Source: DASQHL01 sp963843685 (GTDB lineage: Bacteria; Chloroflexota; Dehalococcoidia; DSTF01; JACRBR01). From it: a stretch of DNA of 64,000 nt. The notes under the pieces were generated by a model. It saw only the letters and a list, made by a program, of their open reading frames with translations. It made no database searches and was not told where the DNA came from. The stretch is from positions 5,050 to 69,049 of the forward strand of contig CAWJLO010000032.1 of assembly GCA_963843685.1 (NCBI GenBank), read 5' to 3'. The translations under genes were made by a program, and so were the position numbers. Of this stretch, positions 33,875 through 42,581 are shown piece by piece (position 1 is the stretch's first letter; every line of letters starts with the position of its first letter).

Positions 33875-35350
33875 TCATTCGACTGGCACGACCTCCGGCG
33901 CCCGGCGACGCATGTTGGCCGAGGCCTGCCTGTCATCGATGAAGAAGGCGAGGACGAACGGTAGTCCCAGCATCAGCGCGACCGCGAGGAACGCCTCGTG
34001 GTAGCCCATCACGGCTGCGTGCTTCGCGATCGCCGCCGTGGGTGCGCTCAGGTGCTGGCTCGCGACCGCCGCCGACTCGTGCGCGCGCGTCCGGCTGATC
34101 GTGATCGTGACGATCAACGCGACCCCGAACGACGCTGCCACCTGCCGTAGCGTGTTGTAGATCGAAGACGCCGGGCCCTGCTTCTCGCTCTCGAGCGGTC
34201 CGTAGATGATGGTTTGTGAGGCGACCGCTGCGAACGCGAACGGGATGCCCCGGAAGAACAGGAAGATGATCGTCACCCAGACCGGCGTGTCGAGCTGGAG
34301 CGTCATGAACGGCAGGATCGTCAGTCCCGCCGCGAAGAATCCGAACATCAGCATCTTCCGCGGTCCCATCGTCGGATAGAGGCGGCTCGCCAGCGGAAGA
34401 GAGATGGCGGTGCCGAGCGAGCTGGGCGCCTGGATCAGGCCCGCCTGCAGCGGCGAGTACCCCTGCAGCTCCTGCAAGAACAACGTCAGGATCAGCAGGA
34501 AGCCGCCGAAGGCCGCGAAGGCGGGCGCCATCATCAGGTTTCCCGACGTAAACAGCCAGCGCTTGAACAACCGCAGGTCCAGGATCGGGTTCGCCACCCG
34601 CAGCTCGACCACCGTAAACGCGGCGAACATGGCGACCCCCGCCAGGCCGAACCACATGACGTCCGGCGACGTCCAGCTCTTCGTTCCGGCCTGCGACAGC
34701 GAGTAGAGCAGCGACGCGGCCCCGCCGCTCCCCAGCAGCAGCCCTGGCACGTCAAACCCGCGCTGCGCGTACTCCTCCTTGTGCTCCTCCAGCACTCGCA
34801 TGGAGAAGATGAACCCCATGATGCCGACCGGCACATTGACATAAAAGATCCAGCGCCAGCTCACGTACTCGGTGAGGTAACCGCCAATCACCGGCCCGAC
34901 GGTGGGCGCGAGCACGACAGGGATCGAGATGATCGCGGAAGCCCGCGCGCGCTCCTCGCCCGGGAACTCGCGCGAGAGCATGGCCGTGCCGACCGGCGTC
35001 ATCATGCCTCCCCCGATCCCCTGCAGGAAACGGAACGTGATCAGCTCGGGCAGCGAGTGCGCCTGCCCGCACGCCGCCGAACCGGCGATGAATATGGCCA
35101 TCGCCATCAGGAAGATGCGCTTGGTGCCGAATCGATCCGAGAGCCATCCGGCCGCGGGGATCACGACCGCGAGGCTCAGCAGGTAGCCCGTGATCGTCCA
35201 CTCGACGGCGGACGTGTTCGCGTTGAACTCCCGGCTGAGGCTCGGGATGGCCACATTGACGATCGTCGTGTCCATCAGGTCCATGAAGAGACCGAACAGG
35301 AACGCGATCGCGACGAGCCACTTGTATTCGAGGTGCGGGAGTCTGCCCAC
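33875..35350 (-). CDS. MFS drug/proton antiporter, DHA2 (EmrB/QacA) family
   Basis: A 491-residue membrane protein with about fourteen hydrophobic segments. It carries motif D1 near the N-terminus (FLFGLFMDLMDTTIVNVAIPSL), motif A (GWLSDRFGTKRIFL) and motif C (VVLAPTVGPVIGGYLTEYVSWRWIFYVNVPVG), which marks antiporters. It probably exports toxic hydrophobic compounds in exchange for protons. The GTG start has GGAG upstream. No regulator gene is adjacent. It is transcribed away from pyrG. Confidence 0.9.
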   Translation of the reverse strand: MGRLPHLEYKWLVAIAFLFGLFMDLMDTTIVNVAIPSLSREFNANTSAVEWTITGYLLSLAVVIPAAGWLSDRFGTKRIFLMAMAIFIAGSAACGQAHSLPELITFRFLQGIGGGMMTPVGTAMLSREFPGEERARASAIISIPVVLAPTVGPVIGGYLTEYVSWRWIFYVNVPVGIMGFIFSMRVLEEHKEEYAQRGFDVPGLLLGSGGAASLLYSLSQAGTKSWTSPDVMWFGLAGVAMFAAFTVVELRVANPILDLRLFKRWLFTSGNLMMAPAFAAFGGFLLILTLFLQELQGYSPLQAGLIQAPSSLGTAISLPLASRLYPTMGPRKMLMFGFFAAGLTILPFMTLQLDTPVWVTIIFLFFRGIPFAFAAVASQTIIYGPLESEKQGPASSIYNTLRQVAASFGVALIVTITISRTRAHESAAVASQHLSAPTAAIAKHAAVMGYHEAFLAVALMLGLPFVLAFFIDDRQASANMRRRAPEVVPVE

Positions 35351-35517
35351 GGCGCTCCGTCCGCGTCCTGTCCGGGCTGCCGTCTCGCATCCGGCGGGAC
35401 CGCGGAGCTACCGGCCTTGGGGGACTATCCATTTAGGCAAACCGCAGTCGCAGGCGCCAGCGCTGACGATCGCGCATCGCCGCCGTCACCTTGTCCGTGA
35501 CCGCCCCCGTCCGCTAC

Positions 35518-35563
35518 TATGCTTGGTGGGCGGCATCCCCCGGAGGTGCCGCCATTTGCTTTG
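35518..35563 (+). promoter_or_regulatory. pyrG leader: -10, GGGC start and hairpin (possible CTP attenuator)
   Basis: TATGCT (35518-35523) is followed by GGGC at 35528-35531. A nine-base-pair hairpin then uses GGCGGCATC (35529-35537) and GGTGCCGCC (35545-35553), with a run of five C at 35537-35541 in and beside the loop. ATTTGCTTTG follows. This resembles the pyrG leader of Bacillus, where slippage at GGGC under low CTP makes a poly-G tail that prevents termination. The T-run is weak, so the call is tentative. Confidence 0.42.
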
Positions 35564-35591
35564 TGCCGGCCCCTCGGCCCCGCGGGAGAGC

Positions 35592-37259
35592 ATGCCGAAG
35601 TACATTTTCGTCACCGGTGGGGTCGTCAGCTCCGTCGGTAAGGGCATCACAACGGCCGCCCTCGGCCGCATCCTCAAGTCCCGTAACGTCTCCGTCTCCA
35701 TCCAGAAGCTCGACCCCTATCTCAACGTCGACCCCGGCACCATGTCGCCCTACCAGCACGGCGAAGTCTTCGTCACCAGCGACGGTGCCGAGACGGACCT
35801 CGACCTCGGCCACTACGAGCGCTTCATCGACGAGGAGCTGACGAAGGCGAGCTCCGTCACCACCGGCCAGATCTACCAGACCGTCATCGGCAAGGAGCGC
35901 AAGGGCGAGTTCCTCGGCGGCACGATTCAGGCCATCCCGCACGTCACGAACGAGATCAAGGCGCGCGTGCGCCAGATCGGCCGCGAGACGGGCGCGCAGG
36001 TCGTAATCGTGGAAGTGGGTGGCACCGTCGGTGACATCGAGGGCCAGCCCTTCCTGGAGGCCATCCGCCAGATCCGCCGCGAGGAACGGCAGGAGGACAC
36101 GCTCTCGATCCACGTCACGTTCCTCCCGCACGTCGGCTCCACGAACGAGTTGAAGACGAAGCCGACGCAACACTCCGTCCGCGAGCTGCGCAGCGCAGGC
36201 ATCCAGCCGGACGTCATCCTCTGCCGCGCCGACCATGAAGTTACCGCCGAGATCCGCCGCAAGATCGCCCTCTTCTGCGACGTCGAGGAGCGCGGCGTGA
36301 TCTCCCTGCCCACCATGGACAGCATCTACCAGGTGCCCATCGTGCTCCAGGACGAGAACCTCGGCGACTACGTCATCGAACTGCTGAACCTGGACGCCGC
36401 GCCCCGCGATCTCGCCGGATGGCGCGATATGGTCGACCGCATGCAGAACCCCACAGGCACGGTGTCGATCGCCGTCATCGGCAAGTACGTCGAGCTGCAC
36501 GACGCTTATCTCTCGATCAAGGAGGCGCTGATCCACGCCGGCATCGCCCACCAGGTGAAGGTCGACCTGCGCTGGGTGCACTCCGAGCGTCTCGAGCAGG
36601 AGCCGGTCACGGGCCTGATCGAGGGTGTCGACGGCATCCTCGTCTGCCCCGGCTTTGGCGGCCGTGGCATCGAAGGCAAGATCGAAGCGGCGCGGTACGC
36701 ACGAGAGAACAAGATCCCGTACCTTGGCGTCTGCCTTGGTCTCCAGATGATGGTCATCGACTACGCCCGGAACGTCCTCGGCCTCACCGGCGCCAACTCC
36801 ACCGAAGTCGACCAGCACACGCCGCACCCGGTGATCAGCATGCTCAGCGAGCAGCTCGGCATCGAGGATCTCGGCGGCACGATGCGGCTCGGTGGATACC
36901 CCTGCAAGCTCGTGCCCGGCACCAAGGCCTCCGCGGCCTACGGCGTAGACGAAGTGGTCGAACGCCACCGCCATCGCTATGAGTTCAACAACAAGTACCG
37001 CGAGCAGTTCGCCTACGCCGGCCTCATCGCCAGCGGCGTCTCGCCGGACGAGAGCCTGGTCGAGATCATGGAGGTTGTAGACCACCCCTTCATGGTCGGC
37101 TCGCAGTTCCACCCGGAGTTCCGCTCGCGGCCGGACCGCCCGCAGCCGCTGTTCCGCGAGTTCATCGGCGTTGCCAAGTCCCTGCGCGCCGGCCGCGAGG
37201 CTGGCCTGCTGTCCCAGGAGCGCGCGACGGTGACCGCCGGCGGCGCCGGGGGGGCCTGA
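35592..37259 (+). CDS. pyrG: CTP synthase
   Basis: A 555-residue enzyme making CTP from UTP, ATP and glutamine. The N-terminal synthetase domain starts with KYIFVTGGVVSSVGKGI, with the ATP site continuing in LDPYLNVDPGTMSP and the Mg region VIVEVGGTVGDIE. The C-terminal glutamine amidotransferase has the nucleophile loop YLGVCLGLQMM and the His-Glu pair in QFHPEF. The length is normal. ATG 35592 is chosen because the family begins there and GGGAGAG lies just before it. A 65-base leader with a hairpin precedes it. The next gene begins about 40 bases after the stop. Confidence 0.97.
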   Translation: MPKYIFVTGGVVSSVGKGITTAALGRILKSRNVSVSIQKLDPYLNVDPGTMSPYQHGEVFVTSDGAETDLDLGHYERFIDEELTKASSVTTGQIYQTVIGKERKGEFLGGTIQAIPHVTNEIKARVRQIGRETGAQVVIVEVGGTVGDIEGQPFLEAIRQIRREERQEDTLSIHVTFLPHVGSTNELKTKPTQHSVRELRSAGIQPDVILCRADHEVTAEIRRKIALFCDVEERGVISLPTMDSIYQVPIVLQDENLGDYVIELLNLDAAPRDLAGWRDMVDRMQNPTGTVSIAVIGKYVELHDAYLSIKEALIHAGIAHQVKVDLRWVHSERLEQEPVTGLIEGVDGILVCPGFGGRGIEGKIEAARYARENKIPYLGVCLGLQMMVIDYARNVLGLTGANSTEVDQHTPHPVISMLSEQLGIEDLGGTMRLGGYPCKLVPGTKASAAYGVDEVVERHRHRYEFNNKYREQFAYAGLIASGVSPDESLVEIMEVVDHPFMVGSQFHPEFRSRPDRPQPLFREFIGVAKSLRAGREAGLLSQERATVTAGGAGGA

Positions 37260-37299
37260 CACGAGCGAGGACATCCTCCGGGCCCTTCACTTCCTCTCG

Positions 37300-37734
37300 T
37301 TGTTCGTGATGACGGCCGGCCTGGGAGCCGTCATGATCCCGCTGTGGCGCGGCTGGGCCGAGACCGATGCCGCGCGCCGTCTCGCCGCCTTCGAGGACGC
37401 CACCTCCGGCCACAAGCTCGCCCTCCTCCCCGGCACCATCGCCGTCGGCGCGACGGGCGTCTTCCTGGCGGCCCAGGTCGGCGACAACTTCTTCACCACC
37501 GGCTGGCTGCTCGTGCTCGAGATCCTGTACCTCATCATCCTGCTCTTCTGCGTCCCGCTGCTCGGCCACGCCTTGAACCGCATCGAGATCGAGGCGTTGA
37601 AGTCCCGAAAGCGCGGCCAGCCGACGGAGGAGCTGAAAGAGCTGCTGAACGACAACGTCCCCGTCGTCCTCTGCCTCGTCATCCTCTTCCTCATCCCGAT
37701 CATGGTCTGGCTCGCCGAATTCCAGCCCTTCTGA
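37300..37734 (+). CDS. Four-helix membrane protein, DUF2269-like
   Basis: A membrane protein of at least 144 residues with four hydrophobic segments. The frame is open upstream to about 37234 and reads DILRALHFLSLF before the first usable start, which looks like the true first helix with its conserved histidine. TTG 37300, GTG 37306 and ATG 37309 are the only start codons available, none with a good ribosome site. Either translation starts at an unusual codon, or the run of seven G at 37248-37254 hides an indel that moves the real start upstream into the end of pyrG. Members of this family have no established function. Confidence 0.65.
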   Translation: MFVMTAGLGAVMIPLWRGWAETDAARRLAAFEDATSGHKLALLPGTIAVGATGVFLAAQVGDNFFTTGWLLVLEILYLIILLFCVPLLGHALNRIEIEALKSRKRGQPTEELKELLNDNVPVVLCLVILFLIPIMVWLAEFQPF

Positions 37735-37773
37735 GCCGTAGGCCCTAACGCCGCCTCGCGCGATACTTCCGTC

Positions 37774-38466
37774 ATGCTTGCGAGCGCTTACCCCGACTTG
37801 GAGTTTCGCACCGTCGCGTGCGCTGATCTCACGCCGTCCGATCGGGTCGCGATGTTCGCCCTCTTCGACGTCGCCTACCGCGACGCCAACCACGCCTATC
37901 TCGAGAAGTCGTTCGGCACGCTGCGCTGGGTGGCACTCGCCTGGCACGGCGACACGCTCGCCGGCTTCTCGCTGGCAGAGTCGCGCATCGTCGATCTCCC
38001 GCGCTTGCCCGAGTCATTCGTCCACCTGGCCGGCATCTGCTGCATCGCGCCGGACTTCCGCCGCCGCCACCTCTTCGCGACGCTGGAGCGCCTCGCCGGC
38101 CTGCTCCCGGACGGCTCCGTGCTCGATCGCGCCGGGCAGCGCGCGCTTGGCTGCGGCCGCATGGCGCACCCCGCCAGCTTCAAGGGCATGACGCGCATCC
38201 CCAGCGTCGTCCCAAAGCCGGGCATCACGCCCACCCAGTGGCAGCAGGAAGTCGGTCAGGCGATCGCGCGCGAGTACGGCGTGAAGGACTTCGACCCGCG
38301 TACGTTCGTCGTACACGGCAGCGGCGCGCCGATCGGCTACCCCGTCATCGAGATGGATGTGACGCAGGCCGAGTGGGAGGTCTTTCGCGAGGTCAATCGC
38401 GACCGCGGCGACTCGCTGCTCGGCATCGCCTGGACCCCCGACGCGCCTCCCGGCTGGGACGAATAG
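37774..38466 (+). CDS. GNAT-like acetyltransferase, degenerate (tentative)
   Basis: A 230-residue soluble protein. Residues 45-110 look like the core of a GNAT fold: WVALAWHGDTLAGFSLAE, then VHLAGICCIAPDFRRRHLFATLERLAGL, where acetyl-CoA-binding enzymes have a V-x-P-x-x-RxxGxG loop. The glycines are missing (RRRHLF), so cofactor binding is uncertain. The remainder is unfamiliar. GATACT ends six bases before the ATG and no ribosome site is seen. It is a single gene converging on the DUF5666 gene. Confidence 0.6.
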   Translation: MLASAYPDLEFRTVACADLTPSDRVAMFALFDVAYRDANHAYLEKSFGTLRWVALAWHGDTLAGFSLAESRIVDLPRLPESFVHLAGICCIAPDFRRRHLFATLERLAGLLPDGSVLDRAGQRALGCGRMAHPASFKGMTRIPSVVPKPGITPTQWQQEVGQAIAREYGVKDFDPRTFVVHGSGAPIGYPVIEMDVTQAEWEVFREVNRDRGDSLLGIAWTPDAPPGWDE

Positions 38467-38469
38467 CCC

Positions 38470-39492
38470 CTAGTTGTCGCCGCCGGAACCGCCGTGATCC
38501 GGCGGCTCGGTGGGCTCGGGCGTCCCGTTCCCGTCCTCTGACTCATGCGTTCGGGTCGCCGCCGGAGTCTTGCTGGCCGATGTTGCCGGCGTCTTCGTCG
38601 CGACCGCAGGGGCCGTGGCGGTCGCGTGACCGTCGTCGCCCCCTTCATCTTCGTGGCCTGACGCCGTCGCCGATGACCCCGGCTGCGCCGTGTGCGCGCC
38701 GCTGTCCTCGCCGCCGTGCTCTTCGATCTCCGGAGTGGCGTCTTCGTGCGGGGACTCCGTCTCCGTGCCGCCTCCGTGGTCGTCCGGCGCAATGGCCGGT
38801 GAGCCACCCGCAGGTTCCTCCGGTGGCGTCGTTCCCGGCGTCGCGCCCGGCAGCGCGGCCGCCGCGATAAGCGTCGCCGTGAGCCGCCCGCTCCGGTCGT
38901 TCGCCGTCACCTCCACGTGCTCGCCTGCGTAGAGTTGGCTCAGCGCCACGCGCGCGTCTCCCCGCCGGACTACCGTCGAGGCGGAGAGCGCCACGGTGCT
39001 ACGCCCGCCCGCGGATTCGATGACAAGCGTGTCTGCGCTGACCGAGACGACGGTGCCGCTGAGGTGCACCGTTCTGCCCGAATCGTCCGGCAGCCGGAAG
39101 AACGTGCGCACAGGTTCCGGCGTCGTACCCGTGGCGGCGGACGCGCCGATGCCGAGCCCCGCGAACAGCACGAGCGCCCCGGCGATCGCCATCCCCTGGA
39201 ACGCCAGCGGCCGCGCTCGCAGCGTCCCCAGCCATGCGAACACACCCACGGACTCCGGCCGGCCGCGCTCTGTGCCCACCTGCGCTAGCATCCGCGACAT
39301 CGCGAGCTGACGCGCGGCGGGAGATGGCTGGGGGCGTGGCGTCCCGCGCAACGCCTGCGCGCTCTCCAGCATCGGGCGGAGCGCGTCGGCCTCCCCGGGG
39401 TACGCGGCCAGAATGTCGGCGACGCGCTCACCCGCCAGCAGCCGGTCTATCGCCTGCGCGATCATCTCGTCTCGTGCCTGGTCGTCGCTCAT
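38470..39492 (-). CDS. DUF5666-like membrane protein, partner of an ECF sigma factor
   Basis: A 340-residue protein. The cytoplasmic N-terminus is helical (DEMIAQAIDRLLAGERVADILAAYPGEADALRPML). One transmembrane helix lies near residues 98-120, followed by an extracellular beta domain (VHLSGTVVSVSADTLVIES and TVVRRGDARVAL) of the DUF5666 type and a long Thr/Pro/Gly/His/Asp-rich tail. It lies seven bases after an ECF sigma gene in the same direction, so it probably controls that sigma factor from the membrane although no zinc-finger motif is present. No signal is known. Confidence 0.7.
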   Translation of the reverse strand: MSDDQARDEMIAQAIDRLLAGERVADILAAYPGEADALRPMLESAQALRGTPRPQPSPAARQLAMSRMLAQVGTERGRPESVGVFAWLGTLRARPLAFQGMAIAGALVLFAGLGIGASAATGTTPEPVRTFFRLPDDSGRTVHLSGTVVSVSADTLVIESAGGRSTVALSASTVVRRGDARVALSQLYAGEHVEVTANDRSGRLTATLIAAAALPGATPGTTPPEEPAGGSPAIAPDDHGGGTETESPHEDATPEIEEHGGEDSGAHTAQPGSSATASGHEDEGGDDGHATATAPAVATKTPATSASKTPAATRTHESEDGNGTPEPTEPPDHGGSGGDN

Positions 39493-39499
39493 CGCCCCG

Positions 39500-40060
39500 T
39501 CACGATTCCATCTTCCTGCGAAGCGCCTGCAACGCGCGTCCTTGCATCACCTTCACTGCTCCCTCGCTCTTCCCCAGCATCCGTGCGACGTCCCGCACGC
39601 TGTGCCCTTCGATCAGCCGCAGCGTCAGGACGTCTTGGTGTTCCTGCTTGAGTCGCCCCAGTGCCATCGCGACATCCCGCCACTCGTCGCGCCCGTCCTG
39701 CAGGTCCGGTGCGGCCAATCGCTCCGCAATCGTCGGATGTTCGATGGCGTCTGCGGCCGATCGCGCCCGTCGCTTCAGCGCGTCGACCGTCTCGTTGTGC
39801 GCGATGCGAAAGAGCCACGCCGCGACCGGCGCGCCGCGGAACTCGAAGGATCGGATGCCCTTCACCGCCTCCACGAACACGTTTGCAGCGACGTCGTCGG
39901 CATCGCTGCTGTTGCCCGTGCGCAGGTAGGCGTAGCGGTACACGCGTTGATACTGCTCCTCGAACAGTTGCTGCCACGCGTCCGGGTCCAGGGTGCGCAA
40001 AGCCGCCGCGAGGTCCTGCTCGCGTTCGAACCGCCTCGGCGCAGGGACTGCCTGCTCCAT
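39500..40060 (-). CDS. ECF-family RNA polymerase sigma factor
   Basis: A 186-residue sigma factor. Region 2 includes EEQYQRVYRYAYLRTGNSSDADDVAANVFVEAVKGI and AAWLFRIAHNETVD; region 4 includes LGRLKQEHQDVLTLRLIEGHSVRDVARMLGKSEGAVKVMQGRALQAL. It has no C-terminal extension. The ATG at 40060 is preferred to GTG one codon earlier. The downstream gene, a one-helix membrane protein with a DUF5666-like domain, is likely its regulator. Unlike the ECF gene at 11462, no AAC/CGT-type promoter is evident upstream. Confidence 0.9.
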   Translation of the reverse strand: MEQAVPAPRRFEREQDLAAALRTLDPDAWQQLFEEQYQRVYRYAYLRTGNSSDADDVAANVFVEAVKGIRSFEFRGAPVAAWLFRIAHNETVDALKRRARSAADAIEHPTIAERLAAPDLQDGRDEWRDVAMALGRLKQEHQDVLTLRLIEGHSVRDVARMLGKSEGAVKVMQGRALQALRRKMES

Positions 40061-40189
40061 CACGGGGCTATCACATCGAATCCGGCGCCCTCCATCAGCA
40101 GTATCTTCGGCCGCGGGCGCCGGGTAACGGTGCGGCCGGATGGACTTCGCGCTTTGACAAGGGTGAAGTAGGGAAGGCCCGTGAGGGAC

Positions 40190-40576
40190 TCAATACCGGA
40201 GCCACGCTCTGCCCACGATCAGCTTGCGCGGCACGGCTCCGAACGTGCGCGAGTCACGGCTTGCGTCCGCATTGTCGCCCAGCACGTAGACGAGCGACGG
40301 CCCCGGAAGCGCTTCCGGGGCCGTCGCCACGCGTTTCAAGAGGAGATGGCCGGTTCGCTCCGGGTCGCGCAACACCACCACGTCGCCCGGTGCCGGTGCT
40401 CGCACCACGTACGCCAGCCGGTTCACCAGCAGGCGGTCGCCCGCGTTGTATGCCGGCTCCATGCTCGGCCCCTCGACGGCGTACCGCGTGATCGGCCAGA
40501 GCCGCGCCGCGCCGAGGATTCGCGCGACAACCACGATGAGGATCGCGGCGCCGAGCGCCCGGCGAAGGACGCGCAT
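40190..40576 (-). CDS. sodX: SodX-type S26 peptidase (nickel superoxide dismutase maturation)
   Basis: A 128-residue signal-peptidase-like serine protease with one N-terminal membrane helix (ALGAAILIVVVARILGA). The catalytic serine is Ser38 in VEGPSMEPAY, the general base Lys81 in GHLLLKRV, and the conserved C-terminal box is YVLGDNADASRDSR. It is much shorter than general signal peptidase I. Because it follows the nickel superoxide dismutase gene by 12 bases, it is almost certainly the peptidase that removes the SodN propeptide to expose the nickel-binding His1. This pairing is well known in actinobacteria and cyanobacteria. Confidence 0.87.
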   Translation of the reverse strand: MRVLRRALGAAILIVVVARILGAARLWPITRYAVEGPSMEPAYNAGDRLLVNRLAYVVRAPAPGDVVVLRDPERTGHLLLKRVATAPEALPGPSLVYVLGDNADASRDSRTFGAVPRKLIVGRAWLRY

Positions 40577-40588
40577 CAATCGCTCGCC

Positions 40589-41086
40589 TTACGCGTCCGG
40601 GTACACCAGCTCGCCGCCGGCCGCGCCCTGCTTGGATGCCTGCCGGTGCGACTTCGCGCCCTTGCTGTCCCAGAAGATCTCGGCGAACTTCTGCACGCTC
40701 GCCAGCAGCTCCTGCGCCGCCGCCATGTTCACTTCCTGACGGCACTTGCCGGCCTGCTTCATGATGTTCCACACCAGCGAGTGCAGCTCCGGGTACTTCT
40801 CCGCGTGCTCTGGCTTGAAGTAGTCGCCCCAGATCACGCGCACTTCGTGCTTCACCAGCTCCGCGTGCTCCTCTTTCACCAGCACGTAGCGCGTGAACGA
40901 GTTGTGGTGCGCGTTGTGCGGCCCCTTGTCGTTGTGGGGGTGCTCCAGCGCATCGATGAGCTGGTTCATCCGCACGACCGTCAGCGCCGCGATCTGCGCC
41001 TGGTGCGGGTCGTAGATCCCACACGGGATGTCACAGTGCGCCTCCACCGCGGCCGGCGCCGAGACCCGGTCGAGTCCGCGGAGCAC
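40589..41086 (-). CDS. sodN: Nickel superoxide dismutase precursor
   Basis: SodN converts superoxide to oxygen and peroxide using nickel bound by the N-terminal hook of the mature protein. The hook HCDIPCGIYDP begins at residue 17 of this frame (His, Cys2 and Cys6 of the mature enzyme), and the remainder (helical, KCRQEVNMAAAQELLASVQKFAEIFWDSKG) matches the four-helix subunit. The frame starts with GTG 41086 and no ribosome site. A good AAGGAG with ATG at 41123 lies upstream in another frame; dropping one C from the CCCC run between them would give a propeptide starting MSRQCSPSLVSRVLRGLDR. I suspect a one-base error there. Confidence 0.92.
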   Translation of the reverse strand: MLRGLDRVSAPAAVEAHCDIPCGIYDPHQAQIAALTVVRMNQLIDALEHPHNDKGPHNAHHNSFTRYVLVKEEHAELVKHEVRVIWGDYFKPEHAEKYPELHSLVWNIMKQAGKCRQEVNMAAAQELLASVQKFAEIFWDSKGAKSHRQASKQGAAGGELVYPDA

Positions 41087-41181
41087 GCGCGAGACGAGGG
41101 GATGGACTGCATTGTCGGGACATCATGAGACTCCTTCATGTCCTGTTGATGGGCGTTCGGACAGATTAGTCCGGTACAAAC

Positions 41182-41209
41182 AGTCTAACCCCGCCCCATT
41201 AACGTTCAA
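41182..41209 (-). promoter_or_regulatory. Promoter of sodN-sodX
   Basis: On the minus strand TTGAAC (41204-41209) and TAGACT (41182-41187) are 16 bases apart, giving a leader of about 50 bases to the AAGGAG at 41131-41136. Nickel-responsive control (Nur-like) is plausible for this gene but I see no clear palindrome. Confidence 0.5.
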
Positions 41210-41323
41210 GCGATATCTCGCCGCTCTGTGATGGAACCGCAACCCGGAATCCGTCTGAGGCGCCAAAACCGCGGGGGTTCCCTGATACTCCCCCCCTCCG
41301 CCCCTCACTACGATGTCACAGCT

Positions 41324-41815
41324 ATGACGTGGGATTTTCTCCATCGCTGGTACATGCCGTTCATCTGGATCGCGGTTTCGTCCGTGATCTCTGTGCCCCT
41401 CTCGATCTACTTCGAGTTCGGCATGCCGCTCCACTCCGGGCAGGAGCTGGGGCTCGCCTACGGGAGCGGCTGGGTCACCCGCGACGACCTGCTCGCCGCC
41501 ATCGTCCCCTATCTGCTCGGCGTCGGCGCCGTCATCTGGCTCTTCAACGCCGACGGCAGCACCCGCTGGGCCGCCTTCTGGGCCACGCTCGTCGCCATCG
41601 CCCGCATCGTCATCCCCGTGGCGCTGGCCACCACCGCCGATGTCAGCGTCGGTGAGGGTGCGCGCCACTACGTCGACTGGAACTCCATGCGCGTGCTGTT
41701 CTGGACCCAGGATCTGGAGATGTTCGCGCTCGGTATCGGCGTCTGGGCCGTGTTCGCCCGCTTCGTCGGCAGCAGCAACGGCGCCCCCTCGGGCGCCCAC
41801 GCCGAGGCCTACTAG
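41324..41815 (+). CDS. Four-helix membrane protein of unknown function
   Basis: A 163-residue membrane protein with four hydrophobic segments: FIWIAVSSVISVPLSIYF, LAAIVPYLLGVGAVIWLF, FWATLVAIARIVIPVALA and LEMFALGIGVWAVFARF. The start at 41324 is preferred over 41228 because the first helix follows MTWDFLHRWYMP directly. TACGAT (41309-41314) also lies nine bases before this ATG with no ribosome site, which fits a leaderless start. I do not recognise a family. It is transcribed divergently from sodN, separated by about 200 bases. Confidence 0.66.
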   Translation: MTWDFLHRWYMPFIWIAVSSVISVPLSIYFEFGMPLHSGQELGLAYGSGWVTRDDLLAAIVPYLLGVGAVIWLFNADGSTRWAAFWATLVAIARIVIPVALATTADVSVGEGARHYVDWNSMRVLFWTQDLEMFALGIGVWAVFARFVGSSNGAPSGAHAEAY

Positions 41816-41966
41816 CAGGATCACCCCATCAGCCATCTCCCGCCGCCGTCCTCCGCCCGCCCGGAGGACGGCGGCACTTGTTTCCTGGCGATTGACAGCT
41901 ACCGGCTCCATCCGTACCGTTTCAGCCACGCGCTCCGCGTAACGCCGCGAGTAAGGTGGTTGAACG

Positions 41967-42581
41967 ATGCCCGACTTCTTCAGCGAAGCCAGCCGTCAGC
42001 TCCAGGACGCCTTCGACACGCGCCGCCTCGCCGACCGCGTCGCGGAGATCACGAAGGACCATATCGACGCGCGCGACAAGGCCTTCATCGAGCGGATGGA
42101 CATGTTCTTCCTCGCGACCGTCGACGCTCAGGGCCACGCCAACTGCTCGTACAAGGGCGGCGAGCCCGGCTTCGTGCGCGTCGTCGACGAGCACACCCTC
42201 GCCTTCCCCAACTACGACGGCAACGGCATGTACCTCTCGATGGGCAACGTCCAGCGGACCGGCCAGGTCGGCCTGCTCTTTATCGATTTCGAGAACCAGT
42301 GGCGAATGCGGCTCAACGGCGAAGCCACCATCCACCGCGACGACCCCCTCATGGAGCATTACCCCGAGGCCCAGTTCATCGTCCGCGTGCATGCCCGCGA
42401 GGTCTTCCCGAACTGCCCCCGCTACATCCACAAGATGAAGCTGGTGCAGCGCTCGCGCTTCGTGCCGAAGTCGGAGTGCCGCACGCCGGTGCCAGCTTGG
42501 AAGACCGGCGGCTGGGTCGATGACGTTCTGCCTGAACGAGACGCCGCGCGGCGGCAGGATGCGGAGGTGCTTGACCGATGA
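41967..42581 (+). CDS. Pyridoxamine 5'-phosphate oxidase-family (PPOX-like) protein
   Basis: A 204-residue split-barrel flavin-binding protein. The fold is seen in FIERMDMFFLATVDAQGHANCSYKGGEPGFVRVVDE and in TGQVGLLFIDFENQWRMRLNGEATI. Family members bind FMN or F420 and reduce varied substrates; this one lacks the full PdxH active-site set, so vitamin B6 oxidation is not implied. The gene overlaps a second PPOX-like gene by four bases, so the two are translationally coupled and could form a hetero-oligomer or act in sequence. Confidence 0.8.
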   Translation: MPDFFSEASRQLQDAFDTRRLADRVAEITKDHIDARDKAFIERMDMFFLATVDAQGHANCSYKGGEPGFVRVVDEHTLAFPNYDGNGMYLSMGNVQRTGQVGLLFIDFENQWRMRLNGEATIHRDDPLMEHYPEAQFIVRVHAREVFPNCPRYIHKMKLVQRSRFVPKSECRTPVPAWKTGGWVDDVLPERDAARRQDAEVLDR

